DNA of 64,000 nucleotides. It comes from an uncultured Lachnospiraceae bacterium. GTDB lineage: Bacteria > Bacillota > Clostridia > Lachnospirales > Lachnospiraceae. The notes below the pieces were generated by a model. The model was not told the DNA's origin. It searched no databases and saw only the letters and a list, made by a program, of their open reading frames with translations. The first letter of the stretch is position 1, and each line of letters opens with the position of its first letter. Shown here piece after piece: positions 54,209-63,608 of the stretch. A program made the position numbers and the translations under genes. The DNA lies in contig CAJULG010000008.1 in the NCBI GenBank assembly GCA_910587045.1, positions 1-64,000 of the forward strand, in the 5' to 3' direction.

Positions 54209-55138
54209 ATGATATTAAGCGTCAGCCGTAGAACGGATATTCCGAACTATTATTCGGAATGGTTTTACAACAGAATAAGAGAAGGCTTTGTATATGTAAG
54301 AAATCCGATGAACCGGCATCAGATCAGCCGGATTGATTTATCACCGGATATCGTGGACTGTATTGTTTTTTGGACAAAGAATCCGGAACCGATGCTTGCC
54401 GGACTGGATGAGCTGGCGGCATATCCGTATTATTTCCAGTTTACGCTGACCGGATATGGAAACGAGATTGAGAGTAATGTTCCACACAAAATAGATAACA
54501 TGATTCCGGTATTTCAGAGATTATCGGACAGGATCGGAAAGCAGCGGGTGATCTGGAGATACGATCCCATTCTTTTTTCAGAGACCTATACACCAGAATA
54601 TCATTTACAGATGTTTGAACAGATTGCCAGCAGGCTAAAGGGATATACAGCCAAATGTGTGATCAGCTTTGTTGACAGCTATGCCAGGAATAAAAGGAAT
54701 ATGAAATCGCTGAATGTGTATGAACCGGAACAGCCAGAACTGTTAAAATTTGCAAAATGCATAAGTGAAATAGCACAAAAAAATGGAATGAAGACAGGGA
54801 GCTGTGCTGAGTGTATAGACCTTGGCTCATGCGGGATAGAGCATAACTGCTGTATTGACAAGGTTCTGATCGAAAGCATGATTGGCGCCAGGTTAACCGT
54901 AAAACCGGATAAGAATCAAAGACCGGCCTGCGGGTGCATGGAGAGTGTGGATATTGGCACATACAATACCTGTAAAAACGGCTGTAAGTATTGCTATGCA
55001 AATTATAGCGAAGAGAGCGTTGCAAGGAATGCCGGCAGCTATGATCCGACATCACCGATATTGTGTGGAAGCATTCAGGAGGGGGATCGGATCCGGCCGC
55101 GCAAGGTAACATCCTGGAGGGAACAGCAATCAGGATAA
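54209..55138 (+). CDS. DUF1848 protein with iron-sulfur-type cysteine motif
   Basis: 309 aa, family DUF1848 (opening ILSVSRRTDIPNYYSEWF, then VFWTKNP). Near the C-terminus is C-x3-C-x2-C at Cys255, Cys259, Cys262, followed by YA, the spacing used by radical SAM enzymes for their 4Fe-4S cluster, but at the opposite end from usual. Further cysteines cluster at 199, 202, 208, 214-215 and 241-243. The AMP/SAM-dependent activity is inference. It follows the restriction gene by 39 bp and may be co-transcribed with it, but belongs to a widespread housekeeping-type family. Confidence 0.75.
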   Translation: MILSVSRRTDIPNYYSEWFYNRIREGFVYVRNPMNRHQISRIDLSPDIVDCIVFWTKNPEPMLAGLDELAAYPYYFQFTLTGYGNEIESNVPHKIDNMIPVFQRLSDRIGKQRVIWRYDPILFSETYTPEYHLQMFEQIASRLKGYTAKCVISFVDSYARNKRNMKSLNVYEPEQPELLKFAKCISEIAQKNGMKTGSCAECIDLGSCGIEHNCCIDKVLIESMIGARLTVKPDKNQRPACGCMESVDIGTYNTCKNGCKYCYANYSEESVARNAGSYDPTSPILCGSIQEGDRIRPRKVTSWREQQSG

Positions 55139-55170
55139 AAGCAGTGTATGATTTTCAGTGATTCTATGGT

Positions 55171-55923
55171 ATGATGATCAGAATACAGGATAAAACAGCA
55201 TTGAGGTTTGAAGGAATGAAGGAATTATTACAGGGAATAAAGGATGGAGCGGCCATAGGCATCGGATACCTTTCGGTATCCTTTACTTTTGGTCTTACGG
55301 CAGTTGCAGGGGGGCTTACCTGGTGGGAGGCTTTGCTGATTTCCATGACGAACCTGACTTCTGCCGGACAGTTTGCAGGAATTACGATAATAGCGGCAGC
55401 AGGTACTTACATGGAAATGGCTGTTTCACAGCTTGTGATCAATCTGCGGTATGCGCTGATGAGCATATCATTATCACAGAAGGTGGATCATAATTTCAAT
55501 CTGCCCAAGAAACTGATCCTGGGATTTGCCAATACAGATGAGATCTTTGCCATGGCCATGTGCAGGAAGGAAGACGTAAGCAGCCGATATTTTGCAGGCC
55601 TTATTGTGTTACCCTATTTTGGCTGGACATCCGGTACTTTACTTGGCGGGATCTGTGGCAATATCCTGCCGCAAAATGTAAGTGATGCGCTGGGACTTGC
55701 GATTTATGGGATGTTTATTGCAATTATTGTTCCAGCCATGAAGGGCGACCGGCGGATTCTGCTTATGGTGCTGCTGGCAGTCATATTAAGCTGCTGCCTG
55801 TTCTATATTCCGGTATTTCAGACTATTTCCAGCGGATTTGCCATCATTATCTGTGCAGTGATCACATCGGCAGTGGGCGCTGTATTCTTTCCGATAGAGG
55901 AACAGAAGGAGGAAACACAATGA
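55171..55923 (+). CDS. azlC: AzlC-family branched-chain amino acid exporter, large subunit
   Basis: 250 aa, about seven or eight membrane segments; opening GIKDGAAIGIGYLSVSFTFGL is typical of AzlC. With AzlD it exports branched-chain amino acids or analogues. Start uncertain: ATG at 55171 or 55174, or at 55216 (with AAGGA abutting). Overlaps azlD by 4 bp. Confidence 0.9.
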   Translation: MMIRIQDKTALRFEGMKELLQGIKDGAAIGIGYLSVSFTFGLTAVAGGLTWWEALLISMTNLTSAGQFAGITIIAAAGTYMEMAVSQLVINLRYALMSISLSQKVDHNFNLPKKLILGFANTDEIFAMAMCRKEDVSSRYFAGLIVLPYFGWTSGTLLGGICGNILPQNVSDALGLAIYGMFIAIIVPAMKGDRRILLMVLLAVILSCCLFYIPVFQTISSGFAIIICAVITSAVGAVFFPIEEQKEETQ

Positions 55924-56237
55924 AGGCTGGGAATTTCTGGATGTATCTGCTCATCATGTTTGGCGTGACCTATCTGATACGGGTACTTCCTTTTCTGATT
56001 TTTCATAAAAAGATTGAAAACAGGTTTATACGCTCGTTTCTGGCATACATTCCATATACGGTCCTGGGCGCAATGACATTTCCGGCGGTTTTTTATGCCA
56101 CAGGGTCCTTTTGGCCAGCTTTTGCCGGTGTAGGCGTTGCTCTTTTTGCTGCCTATCGTGGGAAGGGGCTGTTTACGGTAGCTGTATGTGCCAGTCTCAC
56201 GGCCTTTGTAATCGGACTGATCATTTCATTAATCTGA
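55920..56237 (+). CDS. azlD: AzlD-family subunit
   Basis: 105 aa, four hydrophobic segments; conserved TYLIRVLPFLIF and RSFLAYIPYTVLGAMTFP. Start ATGA overlaps the azlC stop; AGGAGG lies in the end of azlC. Confidence 0.9.
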   Translation: MKAGNFWMYLLIMFGVTYLIRVLPFLIFHKKIENRFIRSFLAYIPYTVLGAMTFPAVFYATGSFWPAFAGVGVALFAAYRGKGLFTVAVCASLTAFVIGLIISLI

Positions 56238-56285
56238 TATATTTATATAATTAATGCTGAAAGTAAGGATAGGAGGAAGAAAAGA

Positions 56286-56780
56286 ATGCCAGAATATAAT
56301 CATATTTATCATACCTTTGATCCGGTATATGATGAGAATTCAAAGCAGTTGATCTTAGGCAGCTTCCCTTCCGTAAAGTCCAGAGAACAGGGTTTTTATT
56401 ACGGACATCCTCAGAATCGGTTCTGGAGGGTTATGGCAGCAGTGCTGGAGTGGAGGATACCGGAAACCATGGAGGAGAAGAAGCGGATGCTGCTGGAGAA
56501 TCATATTGCAGTCTGGGATGTGATCGATAATTGTGATATCAGGGGTTCCAGTGACAGCAGTATTCGGAATGTGGTGCCTGCGGATATATCCGGTTTATTG
56601 AAGCAGACCCGGATCTGCAGAATCTATGCGAATGGCAAAACTGCCGGCAGGCTGTATCAGAGATTCATCCTGCCATCTACGGAAACGGAGATCATTGTTC
56701 TTCCTTCCACCAGCCCGGCAAATGCCGCCTGTTCGCTGGAGGAATTGATTCGCATTTGGGGAAATGCACTGAAAATCTGA
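56286..56780 (+). CDS. DNA-deoxyinosine glycosylase (UDG family 6-like)
   Basis: 164 aa. Removes deaminated purines such as hypoxanthine from DNA. Motif LILGSFPSVKSREQGFYYGHPQNRFW near 22-45 and LPSTSPANA near the end match the uracil-DNA glycosylase superfamily. AGGAGGAAG site upstream. Confidence 0.85.
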   Translation: MPEYNHIYHTFDPVYDENSKQLILGSFPSVKSREQGFYYGHPQNRFWRVMAAVLEWRIPETMEEKKRMLLENHIAVWDVIDNCDIRGSSDSSIRNVVPADISGLLKQTRICRIYANGKTAGRLYQRFILPSTETEIIVLPSTSPANAACSLEELIRIWGNALKI

Positions 56781-56913
56781 GAAGTAGAACCAAAAATGGA
56801 AAAATCATCCTGTAATTCATTACGTAAATGTGTTATTATGAATGCATGCGCGTAGAAATAGGGCAAAGTAATTAAATGAAGGAGAAAAGGGTAAGTATTA
56901 CCTGCTTGGAGAG

Positions 56914-58320
56914 ATGGAAAAAGAAAAGAACAGACATTCATTTACGGGTTCAGTCGGATTCGTACTTGCGGCTGCCGGAAGTGCAGTGGGATTAGGGAAT
57001 ATCTGGCGGTTTCCTTATTTAGCAGCAAAAGACGGAGGCGGATTATTTCTGGTAATATATCTGTTTCTTGCACTGACCTTTGGGTTTGCTCTGCTGACGA
57101 CAGAGATTTCCATAGGAAGGAAAACGAAGCAAAGTCCTTTGACTGCTTATAGTAAGGTAAAAAAAGGCTGGGGCTTTTTAGGTGTATTGGCATGTCTGGT
57201 GCCGGTCATCATAATGCCCTATTATTGTGTGATCGGCGGATGGGTTGTGAAATATTTTGTAGCCTTTTTAACCGGTGAAGGTGTGGCGGCAGCGCAGGAT
57301 GGATTTTTTTCCGATTTTATTGCTGCAGATGTACAACCTATTGTCATGATGCTGATCTTCCTGTTTGTTGTGGCATTTATCATATTCCGGGGAGTAGAAA
57401 AGGGAATTGAATCTTCCTCCCGGATCATCATGCCGATTCTGTTATTGCTGGTAATCGGGATTGCGATATTTTCCATTACGATCCATCATACAGATGCAGA
57501 AGGCGTAACCAGGACGGGTCTGGAAGGCTTGCGGATTTATGTGGTTCCGAATCTGGAGGGCTTGACGGTAAAAGGCTTCTTTACGGTACTCCTGGACGCC
57601 ATGGGACAGTTGTTTTTCAGCTTAAGTGTTGCTATGGGGATCATGATCGCCTATGGCTCCTACGTAAAGGATGATGCCAATCTGGTCAGCTCCATCAATC
57701 AGATAGAGATATTTGATACGGCAGTGGCATTTCTGGCTGGTGTCATGATCATACCTGCAGTGTATACTTTTATGGGAACAGAAGGAATGGCTGCATCCGG
57801 CCCGAGTCTGATGTTTGTTTCCCTGCCGAAGGTATTCGCTGCCATGGGAAAGGCAGGAAATGTAATAGGTGCGTTGTTCTTTGCCATGGTATTATTTGCT
57901 GCCATTACCAGTGCCATGTCTGTTATGGAGGCAGTCGTTGCCAGTCTGATGGATAAGTTTCATATGTCCAGATTGAAAGCAACTGTGATTGAAACGGGAA
58001 TTGCATTGGTCGGTGGAATTATTGTATGCCTGGGCTACAACAAGCTGTATTTCGATATTACCCTGCCGAATGGAGCACATGCAAAGATTCTGGATATTAT
58101 GGATTATATCAGTAACAATGCCCTGATGCCGTTAGTAGCGATCGGAACCTGTATTCTGATCGGCTGGGTGGTAAAGCCGAAGTTCGTTATTGACGAAGTG
58201 GAGAAGGGCGGAAGCAGGATGGGACGAAAACAGTTATATGTTATAATGATCAAGTTTATCGCACCAATCCTTTTATTGATTTTGTTATTGAAATCACTCG
58301 GTATCCTGACGGTGATATAA
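56914..58320 (+). CDS. Sodium-dependent transporter, NSS/SNF family
   Basis: 468 aa, about 11-12 membrane segments. Conserved N-terminal SVGFVLAAAGSAVGLGNIWRFPY forms the Na+ and substrate site. Imports an amino acid or related solute with Na+; the substrate is not readable. No partner gene. A shared bidirectional terminator follows. Confidence 0.92.
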   Translation: MEKEKNRHSFTGSVGFVLAAAGSAVGLGNIWRFPYLAAKDGGGLFLVIYLFLALTFGFALLTTEISIGRKTKQSPLTAYSKVKKGWGFLGVLACLVPVIIMPYYCVIGGWVVKYFVAFLTGEGVAAAQDGFFSDFIAADVQPIVMMLIFLFVVAFIIFRGVEKGIESSSRIIMPILLLLVIGIAIFSITIHHTDAEGVTRTGLEGLRIYVVPNLEGLTVKGFFTVLLDAMGQLFFSLSVAMGIMIAYGSYVKDDANLVSSINQIEIFDTAVAFLAGVMIIPAVYTFMGTEGMAASGPSLMFVSLPKVFAAMGKAGNVIGALFFAMVLFAAITSAMSVMEAVVASLMDKFHMSRLKATVIETGIALVGGIIVCLGYNKLYFDITLPNGAHAKILDIMDYISNNALMPLVAIGTCILIGWVVKPKFVIDEVEKGGSRMGRKQLYVIMIKFIAPILLLILLLKSLGILTVI

Positions 58321-58342
58321 TGCTGTATGCGAAATAGAAAAC

Positions 58343-58390
58343 ATCCCCGCTGAGTTGACTGATATGCCTCTCAGCGGGGATATTTTATTA
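58343..58390. terminator. Bidirectional terminator
   Basis: Perfect 12-bp stem ATCCCCGCTGAG (58343-58354) with CTCAGCGGGGAT (58370-58381). T-rich on the + side (ATTTTATT) and, on the - strand, GTTTTCTATTT. Serves the NSS gene and the convergent ABC operon. Confidence 0.85.
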
Positions 58391-58400
58391 TGTGATAGTA

Positions 58401-59633
58401 TTACATACGACGTAATGCTTCGATCGGGCTTAGCTTTGCCGCCTTTCGAGCCGGGTAGATACCAAAGAAGATTCCCACCACGGAGGAGAAAAGGGTTGCC
58501 AGCAGAACAGCGCCGATACTGATGGAAGGAGTAAAAGCATATTCCGGAGCCAGAGCGCCGATCAACCAACTGATGACCATAGCACCCAGAAATCCGAACA
58601 CAATCCCCAGGATGCCCCCCAGCATAGTAATAATGGCAGATTCCGACAGGAATTGCAGCAGGATGGAGCCGGTCTTGGCCCCCAGAGATTTTCGGATGCC
58701 GATTTCCCGGGTTCGTTCGGTCACAGATACCAGCATGATATTCATAACACCTACCCCTCCCACCAGCAGGGAGATAGCAGCAACCAGGGAGATAAACAGG
58801 GTTATTACATTAATGACCGTACTGATGGTTGACATAACATCACTAAAACTCTGGATGATAAATTTGTTTTCACCCTGACAGTCATGTCGGGCTTCCAGAA
58901 TGTTGATGATCTTATCGCAGGCCTCCTTTGCATTGGCGTTTTCATTTAACAGCACATTGCCCTGCTGACTGTAGAACAGGTCTGCATCGAAGCCCAGAGC
59001 GGCTTCCAGACTGGTGAGAGGAAGATTCAGGAAAATAGGATCATTTTCAGAAGAATATGTGATCATGGAGGTGTTTTCCGGATAGGCAGTCAGTCCGATA
59101 ATAGTATAGGTCAGTGTCCGGCCGTCTACCATGATATCCACAGGCATTCCGATGACGTCCGTATTTCCAAATAGCCGGATGGCGTCGCTTTCCGAGAGAT
59201 AACAGACCATCTTTGCATCGTTATATTCATCCTCATTGAAGTACCGGCCCTGGGTTAGAACCGCATATTGCTCGAATAAATAGGTGTCCGTCTGGCATCC
59301 GTAGGCATTACCGGTAAAGTCTCCCTTCGGGGTAGAGATGGTACCTTCAAAGCCGAAGGCAAAGAGGTATGCATCAACCTCCTCCATCTCTTCCTTTAGG
59401 TATTCCAGATCTTCCTGCGTAATGGGATCCTCCATGGACATGATCGCCACCTGCCCGGTTCCGATACTGTCTAACTGTCCGGTTATCATATTCTTTGCTC
59501 CGTTTCCGAGGGACATAATAAGGATGACGGAGGAAATTCCGATGATGATCCCCAGCATCGTCAGCAGAGATCGGATTTTATTGGAAAGGATATTAAAGAA
59601 TGCCATCTTTATGTATTCTAGTAATTGTGACAT
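58401..59633 (-). CDS. MacB-like ABC transporter permease
   Basis: 410 aa. N-terminal membrane helix (about 20-42), a large extracytoplasmic MacB_PCD domain, and three C-terminal membrane helices (FtsX domain, with VTERTREIGIRKSLGAK coupling segment). Last gene of the reverse-strand operon ATPase, adaptor, permease. Exports peptides, antibiotics or lipids in a mechanotransmission mode; substrate unknown. Confidence 0.9.
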   Translation of the reverse strand: MSQLLEYIKMAFFNILSNKIRSLLTMLGIIIGISSVILIMSLGNGAKNMITGQLDSIGTGQVAIMSMEDPITQEDLEYLKEEMEEVDAYLFAFGFEGTISTPKGDFTGNAYGCQTDTYLFEQYAVLTQGRYFNEDEYNDAKMVCYLSESDAIRLFGNTDVIGMPVDIMVDGRTLTYTIIGLTAYPENTSMITYSSENDPIFLNLPLTSLEAALGFDADLFYSQQGNVLLNENANAKEACDKIINILEARHDCQGENKFIIQSFSDVMSTISTVINVITLFISLVAAISLLVGGVGVMNIMLVSVTERTREIGIRKSLGAKTGSILLQFLSESAIITMLGGILGIVFGFLGAMVISWLIGALAPEYAFTPSISIGAVLLATLFSSVVGIFFGIYPARKAAKLSPIEALRRM

Positions 59634-59647
59634 ATCAGTTCCTCCTG

Positions 59648-61195
59648 CTACCGGGAATTATCTGTTCCGTTGACGACATCTGCATCCGGCGAAAGCGGGA
59701 TAACAGGAATGCCATTTTTATATTGTTCTGTTGTCATGGCAGTAATATCGGTTACTACCATGGCATCTGCATCAATTCCGCTCAGGATTTCACAATCTGT
59801 AACATCACTGACGCCGGTGGTAATGTGTTTCTTAACAATCCGGTTATCCTCTACGACAAATACGAATTTTCCTTCTGTATCTGCATTGACTGCCAGATTT
59901 GGTATGGTTAATACATCATGAACGGAAGCAGTATGAATGACCACCTTTGCATCCAGTCCGAGGATGATAAAGTCATCCGGATTCAGGATCGTAATCTCCG
60001 CTTCCACGGTAGTTGTATTATTCATGCCGGTGGTAGCCATCCGACTGATATAGGTTACTTCACCTTTGTATTCCCGCTCCAGGATGGTGACAGTGGCCTC
60101 CTGTCCGAGTGTAGCTGTCTCAAGATCCTTTTTGGATAATGGCACTGTGATCTTAAGACTGTTGCTGTCTGCAATGGTGAATAATGGAATACCAGGCGCA
60201 GTAGAAGCCCCCCTGGTAATATCGACAGAGGTAATAATACCATCCCGGTCTGCAACAATGCCTGCTTTTCCTTCCTCTAATGAGGTGGCAGCCGCCTCTA
60301 CCTGCAGAGAGGAAAGCTGATTTGTGATATTTAACTGTTCTCGCTGCGTTGCAGTCAGAATACCGGCCTTTGCGCTCTCCACCAATGATTCCTGTGTTGC
60401 TAACTGGCTTTGCAGATTGGCCAGTTCATTGGATTTAGCAGTTAAGATATTGGCAATGGAATCTGTTTCCGTCGGGATACTGTTAGAGATGGCCTCTAAG
60501 TTGCTGATGGCGGAAGTCAGGGTATCCCGTTCCGCACATTTTGTAATATAATCCACTTCCTTAGTTAAATCTGTTCCTTCCGGATTGTTATCGATCATTG
60601 TCTGAATTTCTTCTAATACCAGAGAAAGGCGGTTTCTTTTTTCGGCAATGGCAGAAGTAAAATCCATAGTGCTTTCATCTACGGAGGTATTGGACTGTAA
60701 TGTGGCAATCTCATTTTCAAGTGTTGTGATCCTGGCTTTTAAAGAGGTTACATTTGCTTTTGCCTGCTCCAGATCCGAACTGGTTTTGTTGGAAGCTTCT
60801 ATTGTACTCTGATTGGTGAGCTGGGTCGAGCGTGCATTCAGGGAAGCCTGATTGTACTGCTCCTCCAGACTGGTGATGTCAAAGGTCAGGATCGGATCTC
60901 CGGCTGATACCGGCTGACCGGGCCGGATATGGATATCCTTGACGGCTGCTGACACGGAAGTCGTATAGGTAGTGATATCAGCACTGGACACAGTTCCGCT
61001 GGTGACAATGGAAGAATTAAGATCCTTTATTACCGGCGTCATCACGTTGACCGGTACTCCCGTATTGCCGGTAAAATTCTTAAATAAGATTGTTATGACA
61101 ATGATTAGAATAATAATAAAAGCAAGTACAGCTCCACCCACGATCAGGGCGATTTTTTTACCGGATGCTTTCTTTTTTCCTGTAGTTTCTGACAT
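59648..61195 (-). CDS. Efflux periplasmic-adaptor-type (HlyD/MacA) protein
   Basis: 515 aa. One N-terminal membrane anchor (about 12-36), a split barrel/lipoyl domain (VKDIHIRPGQPVSAGDPIL), a long coiled coil (about 110-300) and beta-barrel domains. In Gram-positives such adaptors work with MacB-like permeases on the outer face of the membrane. It lies 14 bp before the permease gene. The C-terminal tail is hydrophilic. Confidence 0.88.
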   Translation of the reverse strand: MSETTGKKKASGKKIALIVGGAVLAFIIILIIVITILFKNFTGNTGVPVNVMTPVIKDLNSSIVTSGTVSSADITTYTTSVSAAVKDIHIRPGQPVSAGDPILTFDITSLEEQYNQASLNARSTQLTNQSTIEASNKTSSDLEQAKANVTSLKARITTLENEIATLQSNTSVDESTMDFTSAIAEKRNRLSLVLEEIQTMIDNNPEGTDLTKEVDYITKCAERDTLTSAISNLEAISNSIPTETDSIANILTAKSNELANLQSQLATQESLVESAKAGILTATQREQLNITNQLSSLQVEAAATSLEEGKAGIVADRDGIITSVDITRGASTAPGIPLFTIADSNSLKITVPLSKKDLETATLGQEATVTILEREYKGEVTYISRMATTGMNNTTTVEAEITILNPDDFIILGLDAKVVIHTASVHDVLTIPNLAVNADTEGKFVFVVEDNRIVKKHITTGVSDVTDCEILSGIDADAMVVTDITAMTTEQYKNGIPVIPLSPDADVVNGTDNSR

Positions 61196-61206
61196 AAGAT
61201 CCCTCC

Positions 61207-61896
61207 TTAATTCTCTCTGGTGATGTCGGATTCGACTTTTCCGTCCATGATCCGAACCACCCGTTTGGCATTCGCTGCAATCTGGTCGTCGTGAGTGATC
61301 AGGATCACGGTACGACCGGTATCGTGCAGCTCATGCAGTATATTCATGATCTCCTTTGTGGAAGTTGAATCCAGATTACCGGTTGGTTCATCGGCCAGAA
61401 TTACCGGCGGTCTGGCGGCTATGGCTCTGGCAATGGCAACCCGCTGCTGTTGGCCTCCGCTCATTTCTGCAGGCTTATGCTTCATCCGGTTCTCCAGTCC
61501 GACCATGCGGAGGGCTTCCGTAGCATATTTTAGACGTTCTCCTGCCGGCAGTCCCCGGTAGATCAGAGGGAGAGCCACATTTTCAATGGCGGTCAGGTTT
61601 GAGATCAGGTTGAATCCCTGGAAGATAAACCCGATCTGCTGATTCCGGATTTCAGAAAGTGCATTATCACTTAATGAGGAGACATCCTGACCAGACAGGA
61701 TATAGGTTCCTGAGGTCGGAATATCCAGACACCCCAGCAGATTCATAAGTGTGGATTTTCCGGATCCGGACTGGCCAATGATCGCAACAAACTCTCCGGC
61801 ATAGATGTCTAAGGAAACGTCATCCAATGCCCGGACCTCGTTTTCTCCCGGATTATAGATTTTCATAATATGTTCAATATGTATCAATGCATCCAT
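61207..61896 (-). CDS. MacB/LolD-type ABC transporter ATPase
   Basis: 229 aa. Walker A GQSGSGKST, signature MSGGQQQR, Walker B VILADEPTGNLDS, as in the LolD/MacB group. ATG at 61896 preferred, with AAAGGAG 7 bp upstream on the reverse strand; an in-frame start 33 bp earlier has no site. First gene of the operon. A plausible promoter (TTCAAT, 17 bp, TATGAT) lies 35-65 bp upstream. Confidence 0.92.
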   Translation of the reverse strand: MDALIHIEHIMKIYNPGENEVRALDDVSLDIYAGEFVAIIGQSGSGKSTLMNLLGCLDIPTSGTYILSGQDVSSLSDNALSEIRNQQIGFIFQGFNLISNLTAIENVALPLIYRGLPAGERLKYATEALRMVGLENRMKHKPAEMSGGQQQRVAIARAIAARPPVILADEPTGNLDSTSTKEIMNILHELHDTGRTVILITHDDQIAANAKRVVRIMDGKVESDITREN

Positions 61897-62049
61897 ACAG
61901 GACTCCTTTCGTTTGATCGCATTTATCATACAATAGTTAAGATTATTATTGAAGGAGAGAAGGACATGTGAAAAGATTTCTTAAGTTATGTAAATATTTT
62001 GTAAGAAAATCAGGTTGAGAATATATACCGGATGTTTATAAGAACAGGA

Positions 62050-62078
62050 TTGTCTTATTACTTTCGACATAGTATAAT
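62050..62078 (+). promoter_or_regulatory. Promoter of the MATE exporter
   Basis: TTGTCT at 62050-62055, 17-bp spacer, TATAAT at 62073-62078. Confidence 0.7.
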
Positions 62079-62085
62079 TGTGCTG

Positions 62086-62218
62086 GCATCAGTTCCGGGA
62101 GGAGTATGGTAGATACTGTATCGCCGGTGTCCGGTCTCACATTGTATTATCCCGGGAACACGCGGCGGCTGATGCTTTTGTTGTGCAAAGGCACAAGGAA
62201 AGGCATGGATGACATAGA
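62086..62218 (+). ncRNA. Riboswitch-like structured leader of the MATE gene
   Basis: The outer stem GCATCAG (62086-62092) pairs perfectly with CTGATGC (62169-62175), followed by TTTTG. Inside, GTTCCGGGA (62092-62100) pairs with TCCCGGGAAC (62150-62159), enclosing a small GTAT...ATAC stem and a CCGGTGTCCGG hairpin. A further TTGTGC-AAAG-GCACAA hairpin lies beside the ribosome binding site. Compact closed shape upstream of an exporter; no known class recognised. Confidence 0.5.
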
Positions 62219-63556
62219 ATGAATCGGGATCTGACAAAAGGAAATGTTACAGGCTCCATGCTGCTGTTTGCCGGCCCCATGATCGTCGGGAATCTGCTGC
62301 AGCAGTGTTATAATATTGCCGATACCTGGGTGGTGGGGAAGTATCTGGGAACAGACGCTTTGGGAGCGGTGGGTTCTGCCTATACGCTTATGACATTTTT
62401 GACTTCTATATTGATCGGTTTATGTATGGGAAGCGGTGCGGTATTTTCATTTTATTATGGCAGACAGGACAGGAAGAGAATGAAATGCAGTATGCAGGCA
62501 TCTTTTGTTCTGATCGGAATCATTACTATCAGCCTCAATGTTTTGATTTATTTGTTGTTAAGGCCGATTCTCTGCCTGCTGCATGTGCCGGCAAAACTTA
62601 TGGAAATGATGTATGAATATGTACAGATCATTTTGCTGGGGCTGTTTTTTATCTTTTTATATAATTATTTTTCCTACCTTCTGCGTGCGGTAGGAAATTC
62701 AATGGTACCCTTATGTTTTCTGGGAGTAACTGCAAGTCTGAATATAATTCTGGATCTGCTGTTTGTTCTGGGATTTCAGTGGGGGATTGGCGGAGCGGCG
62801 GCAGCTACTGTAATTTCCCAGGCAGTTGCCGGCATAGGGATCGCTGCCTATACCTGGATAAAGGAGAAATCACTGCGATTTGACAGAAACGGGTTTCTAT
62901 TTGAAACCGGAACAGTAGCTGAAATCCTTCGTTCATCTATAGCAGCTTCCCTGCAGCAGTCCGTGATGAACTTTGGGATCCTGATGATACAGGGACTGGT
63001 AAACAGCTTCGGTGCAGGTGTCATGGCGGCGTTTGCAGCAGCTGTGAAAATAGATTCCTTTGCTTATATGCCTGCCCAGGAATTTGGAAATGCATTTTCA
63101 TTATTTGTTTCACAAAATTATGGAGCAGGGAATCTGGACAGGATCAGGCAGGGAACCCGGAGTGCAATGAAGCTTTCTCTTCTGTTTTGCCTGTTGATAT
63201 CCCTGTTGGTATTCGGCTTGGCAGGATATCTGATGCAGATCTTTGTAGATCCTTCCGAGATAGAAATTATTGCAATCGGTGTAGAATATCTCAGGATTGA
63301 AGGGGCATTTTACTGCGGGATCGGTATACTGTTCTTATTATATGGTTATTTCCGGGGAATAAACCGGCCAGGCTTTTCCCTTATGCTTACAATTATTTCT
63401 CTGGGAACCAGAGTTCTTTTCGCCTATCTTTTGTCACCGGTAGAATGGATCGGGGTGCAGGGAATCTGGTGGGCAATCCCTGCAGGCTGGCTGTTGGCAG
63501 ATGGTATTGGAATCGCCTGTATGCGATCCAAGGGTCTGTGTTTGAATCATGAATGA
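62219..63556 (+). CDS. MATE family multidrug/metabolite exporter
   Basis: 445 aa, twelve membrane segments in two halves (each opening with a GPMIVGNLLQQ or SSIAASLQQS type segment). Uses Na+ or H+ gradients to expel cationic compounds. AAGGAAAGG upstream. The leader RNA suggests control by a ligand, possibly the exported compound. Confidence 0.92.
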   Translation: MNRDLTKGNVTGSMLLFAGPMIVGNLLQQCYNIADTWVVGKYLGTDALGAVGSAYTLMTFLTSILIGLCMGSGAVFSFYYGRQDRKRMKCSMQASFVLIGIITISLNVLIYLLLRPILCLLHVPAKLMEMMYEYVQIILLGLFFIFLYNYFSYLLRAVGNSMVPLCFLGVTASLNIILDLLFVLGFQWGIGGAAAATVISQAVAGIGIAAYTWIKEKSLRFDRNGFLFETGTVAEILRSSIAASLQQSVMNFGILMIQGLVNSFGAGVMAAFAAAVKIDSFAYMPAQEFGNAFSLFVSQNYGAGNLDRIRQGTRSAMKLSLLFCLLISLLVFGLAGYLMQIFVDPSEIEIIAIGVEYLRIEGAFYCGIGILFLLYGYFRGINRPGFSLMLTIISLGTRVLFAYLLSPVEWIGVQGIWWAIPAGWLLADGIGIACMRSKGLCLNHE

Positions 63557-63608
63557 TAATAACATCTCCCATGTTATGTGAATATATTGCATATAGGGAG
63601 GATATCGT

